A stretch of DNA of 13,915 nt from Planctomycetia bacterium (GTDB lineage: Bacteria > Planctomycetota > Phycisphaerae > Phycisphaerales > SM1A02). Of this stretch, positions 1-5,446 are shown in pieces. The DNA lies in NCBI GenBank assembly GCA_005799475.1, contig SYGQ01000138.1:1-13915 (forward strand). The letters run 5' to 3'. A program made the translations under genes and the position numbers. A model generated the notes under the pieces. The model made no database searches. It was not told the origin of the DNA and saw only the letters and a list, made by a program, of their open reading frames with translations. Positions within the stretch are counted from its first letter, which is position 1. Every line of letters starts with the position of its first letter.

Positions 1-825
1 CTCGCTCACGAACTTGCATCGGTGCGTGGTGGAATCGCCATCGCTGCAGATCTCACGCGATCCGTTGGAGTAAGACTTGATGGCCTTCATCAGGCGCGAC
101 GGGGGCTCAAGCGGATGCAGGCGCTGTCTTCGCTCGCGGCCCGAAGCGAACTTCCGGCGACACGATGGGGCGGCCCGGCCCTGCGCATGGCCAAAGCGAG
201 CCTCGCTGACACGAGGCAGCGCGACGCGCTTGCTCGTCTCCTTGAAGAGCTCTGTCCGCTCAAGGGAAACCCGCTGACTGCCATCGAGGGAGCGTCGTCA
301 GTGTGCGCTCTGGGCGCGGCACCGTTCGGATCGCTCGGTGACGCCGTGCTCGCCGTTGAACGGGTGGCGCAGGCCACCCGCATCCCCTCAGGGGCACCAC
401 TGGATTGGCACACGATGGCGGGCGCGATCGGCCAGCGCTGGAAGGCGTCGCGCAAAGCATCGAGGTCCCATTGGCTCGGTCGTGGCGACGAGTGGCTCCA
501 CGGCACACGCAAGCGCTTCCAGCGGCTGGCCGACCAACTCACGGCACTTCGCGAGTTTGTCGACGGACCCATGCGGCGATCGTGCAAGCGGCTGGTCGAG
601 GCGGCCGAGCAGCTCGGACGAGCGCGCGATCTAGGACTCCTCGCCGAAGCCGTGGATCGATCAACGCCGGAAGGGAAGGCGCTCGCACGGCGCGCGCTCT
701 CGCTGCGCAGTCAGGCCATCCGCCGGGCGCGCAGTCTCTCTCGATCCGCACTCGCGAGATCCGATGACGCGGTCGTTCGCGTTGTGCAGTGCCGCGCCGG
801 CATCACGAAAAGCCGCGTGCGATAG
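1..825 (+). CDS. CHAD-domain protein, 5' end cut by the window
   Basis: The frame is open from base 1, so the true start probably lies upstream; a GTG at 22 is possible but would leave little before the first helix. The protein shows the two-fold CHAD layout. Counted from the GTG, a first helix carries LHQARRGLKRMQAL (His23), followed by a LADTRQRDALARLLEEL segment. A second helix carries WLHGTRKRFQRL (His160), followed by LGRARDLGLLAEA. The recurring His-x2-Arg-(x)-Lys pattern and the 'RD' segment are the family's hallmarks. CHAD domains are helical bundles known to bind inorganic polyphosphate through basic residues, and this protein is very rich in Arg and Lys. No CYTH domain is visible, but one could lie upstream. 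The stop codon is 9 bases before proS and forms part of the proposed proS -10 box. Confident of the domain, not of the cellular role. Confidence 0.8.
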   Translation, partial: LAHELASVRGGIAIAADLTRSVGVRLDGLHQARRGLKRMQALSSLAARSELPATRWGGPALRMAKASLADTRQRDALARLLEELCPLKGNPLTAIEGASSVCALGAAPFGSLGDAVLAVERVAQATRIPSGAPLDWHTMAGAIGQRWKASRKASRSHWLGRGDEWLHGTRKRFQRLADQLTALREFVDGPMRRSCKRLVEAAEQLGRARDLGLLAEAVDRSTPEGKALARRALSLRSQAIRRARSLSRSALARSDDAVVRVVQCRAGITKSRVR

Positions 826-828
826 GCT
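823..828 (+). promoter_or_regulatory. TAGGCT, candidate -10 box of leaderless proS
   Basis: TAGGCT fits TANNNT and ends 6 bases before the proS ATG at 835. There is no Shine-Dalgarno sequence in between. Its first three bases are the TAG stop of the CHAD gene. No convincing -35 hexamer is visible 16-19 bases upstream, so the call rests on the same arrangement recurring at other starts in this window. Confidence 0.4.
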
Positions 829-834
829 CGGGCA

Positions 835-2364
835 ATGGCCCAGCCCGCGACAGCGATTACACCGACCCGCAGCGAAAATTACGCCGAGTGGTATCAGCAG
901 GTCGTGCGCGCAGCCGACCTCGCAGAGAACTCGCCTGTTCGCGGATGCATGGTCATCAAGCCGTGGGGCTATGCAATCTGGGAGGGCGTGCAGCGCGTCC
1001 TCGACGGAATGTTCAAGGACACCGGACACAAGAACGCGTACTTCCCACTGTTCATTCCGGTGTCGTTCCTCGAGAAGGAAGCCGCGCATGTCGATGGGTT
1101 CGCCAAAGAGTGTGCCGTGGTCACGCACCACCGACTTCAGGCCGGTCCAGACGGGAAACTCGTACCCGCCGGCGAGCTCGAGGAGCCACTCGTTGTGCGC
1201 CCAACTTCCGAGACGATCATCGGCGCGACCTATGCGAAGTGGGTGCAGAGCTATCGCGACCTGCCGCTCCTGATCAACCAATGGGCGAATGTCGTCCGCT
1301 GGGAGATGCGCACGAGACTCTTCCTGCGCACGGCGGAGTTCCTCTGGCAGGAAGGGCACACCGCGCACGCCACGAAAGAGGAAGCGGTTGAAGAGACGAT
1401 GAAGATGCTCGGGGTCTACGCCGCGTTCGCCGAGGGATGGATGGCGATGCCAGTCATTCAGGGTCGCAAGACCGATGGCGAGCGATTCCCTGGTGCCGTC
1501 GATACCTACTGCATCGAGGCGATGATGCAGGACCGAAAGGCACTCCAGGCAGGCACAAGTCACTTCCTCGGGCAGAACTTTGCCAAGGCGAGCGAGATTC
1601 AAGTCCTCGATGCCGCAGGAGCCCGACAGTTTGCGTGGACGACATCGTGGGGGGTGAGCACCCGCCTCGTTGGCGCGATGATCATGACGCACGCGGACGA
1701 TGACGGGCTCGTGCTGCCACCAAGACTCGCGCCTGCTCATGTCGTCATCATCCCGGTGATCCACAAGCCGGAAGATGCCGATGCGATCACGAAGTACACG
1801 CAGGAACTCGCGCGGGCCCTGAAGCAGCAATCGTTCGACGGACGGCCCGTGCAGGTCGAACTCGACACCCGTGACATGCGCGGTGGCGACAAGGCGTGGA
1901 ACTGGATCAAGAAGGGCGTGCCGGTGCGCGTGGAGGTCGGCCCGCGCGACATGGCGCAGGACTCCGTCTTCATGGCGCGGCGCGATCGAGCGCACAAGGA
2001 GAAGGTCGCCGTCAAGCGCGAGGCGTTTGTGGCCGGGATTGCGGCGCTTCTCCAAGAGATTCAGGACGGACTGTTCGCGCGCGCGGCGGCGCTCGCCAAG
2101 GAGCACACACGCCGCGTCGATTCCAAGGAAGAGTTTGAGCGCTTTTTCACCGCGCCCAAGGTCGCCGAGAACGAGCCGACGCCGATCCATGGCGGGTTTG
2201 CGTTGGCGCACTTCTGCGGCGATCCTGCGGTGGAGGCGTCGGTGAAAGAGACGCTCGGAGTGACCGTGCGATGCATTCCGTTTGATGGCGATAACGAGCC
2301 AGGAAAGTGCGTCATCACCGGGCTTCCGAGCAAGAAACGCGTGATCTGGGCGAAGTCCTACTGA
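835..2364 (+). CDS. proS: Prolyl-tRNA synthetase, archaeal/eukaryotic-like short type
   Basis: Charges tRNA-Pro with proline in the cytosol. At 509 residues it is the short class (ProS type 3), without the editing insertion of E. coli-type enzymes. The class II core is complete: motif 1 around PLFIPVSFLEKE (71-82), VVRPTSETI (120-128), motif 2 WEMRTRLFLRTAEFLWQEGHT (156-176), and motif 3 GVSTRLVG...THADDDGLVLPPRLAP (273-300). The anticodon-binding domain spans about 300-400. The C-terminal domain ends in Lys-Ser-Tyr, and a terminal Tyr is typical of this class. Oddity: the usual C-terminal zinc site expects two Cys pairs, but only the first of each pair remains (Cys461, Cys492; partners read Val/Glu and Thr). 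The ATG at 835 has no Shine-Dalgarno sequence and follows a TANNNT box, suggesting a leaderless mRNA. It lies 9 bases after the CHAD gene. Confidence 0.97.
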   Translation: MAQPATAITPTRSENYAEWYQQVVRAADLAENSPVRGCMVIKPWGYAIWEGVQRVLDGMFKDTGHKNAYFPLFIPVSFLEKEAAHVDGFAKECAVVTHHRLQAGPDGKLVPAGELEEPLVVRPTSETIIGATYAKWVQSYRDLPLLINQWANVVRWEMRTRLFLRTAEFLWQEGHTAHATKEEAVEETMKMLGVYAAFAEGWMAMPVIQGRKTDGERFPGAVDTYCIEAMMQDRKALQAGTSHFLGQNFAKASEIQVLDAAGARQFAWTTSWGVSTRLVGAMIMTHADDDGLVLPPRLAPAHVVIIPVIHKPEDADAITKYTQELARALKQQSFDGRPVQVELDTRDMRGGDKAWNWIKKGVPVRVEVGPRDMAQDSVFMARRDRAHKEKVAVKREAFVAGIAALLQEIQDGLFARAAALAKEHTRRVDSKEEFERFFTAPKVAENEPTPIHGGFALAHFCGDPAVEASVKETLGVTVRCIPFDGDNEPGKCVITGLPSKKRVIWAKSY

Positions 2365-2399
2365 GCCAAGGCGGTCGGTCGGCATGTCGATAGCGAAAC

Positions 2400-2428
2400 T
2401 GCGCGCGCATCCTTGACTTTTGCGCGCA
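2400..2428. other. GC-rich inverted repeat downstream of proS
   Basis: GCGCGCA (2403-2409) can pair perfectly with TGCGCGC (2421-2427) across an 11-base loop containing TTGACT. It is 36 bases after the proS stop. No T-run follows, so it is not a textbook intrinsic terminator. It may end proS transcription or be an operator over the promoter of the next gene. The arms are simple GC alternation, so chance is possible. Confidence 0.3.
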
Positions 2429-2440
2429 CCGGGGCAGATT
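2413..2440 (+). promoter_or_regulatory. Possible -35/-10 promoter of the PEP-CTERM gene
   Basis: TTGACT (2413-2418) matches the sigma-70 -35 consensus in five of six positions. A weak -10 candidate CAGATT (2435-2440) follows after 16 bases. Transcription would start near 2447 and give a leader of roughly 65 bases, consistent with the good Shine-Dalgarno sequence of this gene. The -10 match is poor. Confidence 0.3.
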
Positions 2441-2499
2441 GGCAGTACCCCGTTTCCCATTTCGTTCCCCCCGTTTGCCCAACATAGAGGTTGAGAGAA

Positions 2500-2505
2500 G
2501 AGGAG
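2500..2505 (+). promoter_or_regulatory. Strong Shine-Dalgarno, GAGGAG
   Basis: GAGGAG ends 7 bases before the ATG at 2513 and fixes that start. It is the strongest ribosome binding site in the window and contrasts with the neighbouring genes that have none. Confidence 0.75.
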
Positions 2506-2512
2506 TCTTGTC

Positions 2513-3184
2513 ATGGTGTTTTCCCAAGGTCCGCGTGCGGCCATTGCTGCAACCGTGATCACTGCTGTCAACGCACCCGTTGCCCTCGCTGATTTCACAA
2601 ATCCGTTTGTTCCCGACTGGCGTGGAACCCCCGCGTCTGAGTTCTACGCCTGGGAGTCGTTCACATCAGCCTTTGGAGGCTCGAACGACACGAATTACGC
2701 CGGAACAGAGACCGGCCCGGCACTCTTCAACTTTGGCATGGGTGCGGCGCTTACAAGCACTGGGAATATCTATGGCGGCCAAAACCCACTCTCTGTGATG
2801 GCCATCGGCGGCCTGACGCAACGAGTGAATCAGGTCGTGCTGAATCTTTCAACGCTGGGCACGCTTGTCAATCTTGAGAGCGTTCGCCTCACGCTGGCGG
2901 ACAACGCCGGGCATGCCTACTCCAGCATCTACAACTACACGATCCTGCGATCGGATGTCCAGCTTCCGGGCCCGACAGGGCAAGCGCAAACCCGCGCGTT
3001 CAAGTGGGAGCTTTCCCCCACCGGGACAGAGTTCGTACCGACGCGATTCACGATCGAGTTTTCGAGCCAGACCATCCACATGAGCCTCGATGCCGTCAGC
3101 TTGGACTTTCGCTATGTTCCGGCGCCGGGTGCGCTCGCGCTGCTCGCGTTCGCTGGTGCCTTCGGTGCCCGCCGCCGTCGCTGA
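2513..3184 (+). CDS. Secreted protein with PEP-CTERM-like sorting tail
   Basis: A 223-residue exported protein of unknown function. The N-terminus is a Sec signal peptide with predicted cleavage after VALA (about residue 26); the mature chain begins DFTNPFVPDWRG. The middle is rich in Gly, Asn, Ser and Thr with alternating hydrophobic residues, suggesting a beta-sandwich. The last 23 residues are a PEP-CTERM-type tail: VPAPGALALL, a hydrophobic stretch, then GARRRR. The Pro-Ala-Pro form is common in Phycisphaerales. In characterised systems such tails are cut by an exosortase after membrane insertion; no exosortase gene is in this window. The first mature residues (NPFVPDWRG...SEFYAWESFTSAFGG) recall a planctomycete PEP-CTERM group remembered but not checked. 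The ATG is fixed by GAGGAG 7 bases upstream. It converges with metG, with only 9 bases between stop codons. Confidence 0.88.
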   Translation: MVFSQGPRAAIAATVITAVNAPVALADFTNPFVPDWRGTPASEFYAWESFTSAFGGSNDTNYAGTETGPALFNFGMGAALTSTGNIYGGQNPLSVMAIGGLTQRVNQVVLNLSTLGTLVNLESVRLTLADNAGHAYSSIYNYTILRSDVQLPGPTGQAQTRAFKWELSPTGTEFVPTRFTIEFSSQTIHMSLDAVSLDFRYVPAPGALALLAFAGAFGARRRR

Positions 3185-3220
3185 GGCGCTCGATCACGCC
3201 TTCGGTGCCGCCGCCGTCGC
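3158..3220. repeat. Two near-identical 23-24 bp direct repeats, 40 bp apart, across two gene ends
   Basis: Copy 1 is 3158-3181 and copy 2 is 3198-3220. They read GCCTTCGGTGCC(C)GCCGCCGTCGC and differ only by one inserted C. Copy 1 encodes the Ala-Phe-Gly-Ala-Arg-Arg-Arg end of the PEP-CTERM tail on +. Copy 2, read on -, encodes the last residues of MetG (T-A-A-A-P-K-A). Confidence 0.85.
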
Positions 3221-4759
3221 CTCGACCCTCGGAAAGAGGGCGAGTTTTCTGATCGTCGTCCCGTCGGCGATCGCTCCGTACACGGCACGGTCTCGCCATG
3301 GCGTGTCCTCTCGACGCGTGCCGCCGAAGGCGTCCGCAAGGTCGCCGCACCGCCCGGGAAGGAACGGTTCAAGGAGAACCCCGGCGACGCGCACAGCCTG
3401 TGCACACTGATTGAGAATGGCATGCAGCCGAGCAGTGTTGGCCGGGTCCTTCGCCAGTTTGAACGGCTCGGTCTCATTGATCATCGCGTCGACCTGTCGG
3501 AGGAGGTCCATCGCTGACCGCGCCGCACCGGGAAGGTCAAATGTTCCCATGCACTGCTCCCAGCGCTCGACGGCGGTGGCGCACCGCGCCGGCCAGTGAC
3601 CACCGGCCTCGGCGTCGGGCGGGAGTGCGCCGCCGCAGTACTTGCCAATCATCGCTCCCACACGGCTGGGGCAATTGCCGACCGTGTTGACGAGGTCGTT
3701 CGTGTAGGCCTCATGAAAGTGTCGCGCATTGAAGTCGGCGTCGGTTGCTGCGATGGGCCCCTGCGTGGCCATGTACCAACGCCAGGCGTCGAGGCCGTAC
3801 ACCCCGGTGTAACGCTCGATGGTCGGCAGGTCGACGAAATTGCCGAGCGACTTCGACATCTTCTGACCGTCGGCGATCCAGAATGAGTGCGCGTAGACGC
3901 AGCGAGGCAGCGGCAGTTCAAGCGCCATGAGGAGCGCCGGCCAGATCACCGCGTGAAACCAGAGGATCTCCTTGCCCACGACATGAAAGTGCGCTGGCCA
4001 GTAGCGCGCACGACCCTCGGTCGAGGCGTCGCCACCGGCGAGCCCGAGCGCCGTCACATAGTTGAGCAGCGCATCGATCCAGACATACACAACATGGCCG
4101 GGCGCGTCGGGCATGGGAATGCCCCACGAGAAATTCGTGCGCGTGATGGGAACATCTTGCAGTCCGTCGCGCATGCGGCCGAGCATCTCATTGCGGCGCT
4201 CAGTGGGACGGACGAAATCCGGGTGCGACTCGTAGTGTGCGGCAAGGCGATCAGCGAACGCGCTCAGGCGAAAATAGTAGTTCTGCTCAGTGGCCCGGAC
4301 GAGCGGCTTGCCACTGATGGGGCTCTTGTAGCCCAGTTCCCGAGCACGGTTTTCCGTGTGGTACTCCTCCTGCCCCTCGTCGTACCAACCCTCAAAGGTC
4401 CCGAGGTAGACAGCCCCCGACTTCACGAGGCGACGCAGAAACTCCTGCACTTGCGTCACATGCCGTGGCTGCGTGGTGCGAATGAAGTCGTCGTTAGTGA
4501 GCGCGAAGGTCGCGAGCACTCGCTTGAACTCCGCGGCGTTCTCGTCCGCGAGCTGCTGGGGAGGAATGCCGCGCTGGGCCGCGCTCTTTTCCACCTTGAC
4601 GCCGTGTTCATCGGTGCCCGTGAGAAAGAAGACATCCGTCCCCATGGCACGCGCGGCGCGGGCCCAGACATCGCAGATTGTCGTCGTGTAGGCGTGGCCG
4701 ATGTGCGGCCGATCGTTCACATAGTAGATCGGCGTTGTGATGCAAGCGCTCGCGGTCAT
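3194..4759 (-). CDS. metG: Methionyl-tRNA synthetase, short form without tRNA-binding appendix
   Basis: Charges initiator and elongator tRNA-Met with methionine. The 521 residues carry the class I signatures: PHIGHAY (HIGH box, 18-24), FLTGTDEHGVK (45-55), and DGQKMSKSLGN (KMSKS, 298-307). The helical anticodon-binding domain includes INETEPFKLAKD (427-438), where the usual Trp of 'APW' is Phe. The C-terminal OB-fold (EMAP/Trbp111) seen in many MetRS is absent. Oddity: the connective-peptide knuckle (about 119-165) contains no cysteine; WYDEGQEEYHTE stands where zinc-type enzymes have Cys pairs. The last eight residues are an Ala/Pro tail encoded by a repeat copy shared with the convergent gene. 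The ATG has no Shine-Dalgarno sequence but has TACTAT 8 bases upstream. A membrane-protein gene lies 36 bases upstream in the same orientation, so the two may also be cotranscribed. Confidence 0.97.
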   Translation of the reverse strand: MTASACITTPIYYVNDRPHIGHAYTTTICDVWARAARAMGTDVFFLTGTDEHGVKVEKSAAQRGIPPQQLADENAAEFKRVLATFALTNDDFIRTTQPRHVTQVQEFLRRLVKSGAVYLGTFEGWYDEGQEEYHTENRARELGYKSPISGKPLVRATEQNYYFRLSAFADRLAAHYESHPDFVRPTERRNEMLGRMRDGLQDVPITRTNFSWGIPMPDAPGHVVYVWIDALLNYVTALGLAGGDASTEGRARYWPAHFHVVGKEILWFHAVIWPALLMALELPLPRCVYAHSFWIADGQKMSKSLGNFVDLPTIERYTGVYGLDAWRWYMATQGPIAATDADFNARHFHEAYTNDLVNTVGNCPSRVGAMIGKYCGGALPPDAEAGGHWPARCATAVERWEQCMGTFDLPGAARSAMDLLRQVDAMINETEPFKLAKDPANTARLHAILNQCAQAVRVAGVLLEPFLPGRCGDLADAFGGTRREDTPWRDRAVYGAIADGTTIRKLALFPRVEATAAAPKA

Positions 4760-4767
4760 CGCGGGGG

Positions 4768-4773
4768 ATAGTA
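4768..4773 (-). promoter_or_regulatory. TACTAT, candidate -10 box of leaderless metG
   Basis: On the - strand TACTAT ends 8 bases before the metG ATG (4759). No Shine-Dalgarno sequence lies between, and the spacer is all C and G. This would let metG be transcribed independently of the membrane-protein gene 36 bases upstream. Confidence 0.4.
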
Positions 4774-4795
4774 AGAGCCGCGCGCTCGGTTCGTG

Positions 4796-5422
4796 TCAGC
4801 GTGCGCCGAACGCCTCGCGCACGGCGACGAGTGTCATCCGTTCATCAGAGCGGGCAATGAACAGCATCGTGCCGTCGCTCCACACGAGAGTCGATGGTCC
4901 GTCGGCGTCTTCGTGGCGATCAGATTCAAGGATGGCCTGCGCCGGATCGAGGACTCTTGCTCTTCCAAACTCGTCAAAGATCGCGTACCGCCCCGCGTCG
5001 GGGAGGGCGACAAGCGTGACGAAGCGTGAGGGACCGCGATCTTCGAACTCGTAGAGGATCGCCACACCGCGGCCGTCGGGCGCGAGGGGAACGGGACCGG
5101 CGAGGATCGGGACGCCGCCGAGTGTCGCGAGGTCGGGCGCGGTCCAATCCACGCCCAGCGATTCCGTGGCGAGCGCGGCGAGATCGGCCGAGGTCGGACC
5201 CGGAGCGGCTTCGGGGCGCTCAAGTGCTTCGAGTTGCATCCGTTCTTGCACATCGCGCGATGCCACCGCGAGGTCCCCGATGGGCTGCAGCGCGTCCGCG
5301 GCGCGGCCATCGCCGAGTCTCGGTCCGAACACGCCGATGACGACGGATGCCGCGATGAGCAGAAGCGCGGCCACGAGGGGCCAGCGCCGCAGCCGCGTCG
5401 GTCGATCCGCAAGGGTTTGCAT
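4796..5422 (-). CDS. Single-pass membrane protein, anti-sigma-factor-like architecture
   Basis: A 208-residue protein with a short basic N-terminus (RPTRLRRW), one transmembrane helix at about 15-33 (PLVAALLLIAASVVIGVFG), a linker, and a folded domain from about 85. The domain runs LGVDWTAPDL...GVPILAGPVPL...VAILYEFEDRG...STLVWSDGTMLFIARSDERMTLVAVREAF. This order (leading 'PDL' segment, a strand with 'YEF', a late 'W..G..F...' strand and a final 'L..V' strand) resembles the extracytoplasmic half of zinc-finger anti-sigma factors. The cytoplasmic zinc finger is not in the called protein, and no sigma-factor gene is adjacent, so that role is only an inference. The start diverges from the + gene at 5447 with 24 bp between. 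No Shine-Dalgarno sequence; TACAAC lies 7 bases upstream. It is followed by metG after 36 bases. It may simply be an uncharacterised membrane protein. Confidence 0.72.
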   Translation of the reverse strand: MQTLADRPTRLRRWPLVAALLLIAASVVIGVFGPRLGDGRAADALQPIGDLAVASRDVQERMQLEALERPEAAPGPTSADLAALATESLGVDWTAPDLATLGGVPILAGPVPLAPDGRGVAILYEFEDRGPSRFVTLVALPDAGRYAIFDEFGRARVLDPAQAILESDRHEDADGPSTLVWSDGTMLFIARSDERMTLVAVREAFGAR

Positions 5423-5429
5423 CCATTGG

Positions 5430-5439
5430 GTTGTACACT
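5430..5439. promoter_or_regulatory. Overlapping divergent -10 boxes around TGTACA
   Basis: On +, TACACT (5434-5439) ends 7 bases before the ATG at 5447. On -, TACAAC (5435-5430) ends 7 bases before the ATG at 5422. Both share the palindrome TGTACA (5432-5437). The whole gap between the two start codons is 24 bp, so neither mRNA can have a leader of any length if these starts are correct. No good -35 hexamer was found on either side. Confidence 0.4.
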
Positions 5440-5446
5440 TTTCCAG

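Noticed and set aside
661..2598. A 645-residue open frame on the - strand covering all of proS
   Set aside because: It is the antisense of a well-supported synthetase gene. The translation is Arg/His-rich with no domain, which is what antisense frames of GC-rich genes look like.
3887..4771. A 294-residue + frame opposite metG
   Set aside because: It lies wholly antisense to a complete MetG with all motifs and shows no recognisable domain or ribosome binding site.
5234..5446. Upstream extension of the 595-residue protein to 5234
   Set aside because: This part is antisense to the membrane-protein gene and is His/Arg/Cys-rich without signal or domain features.
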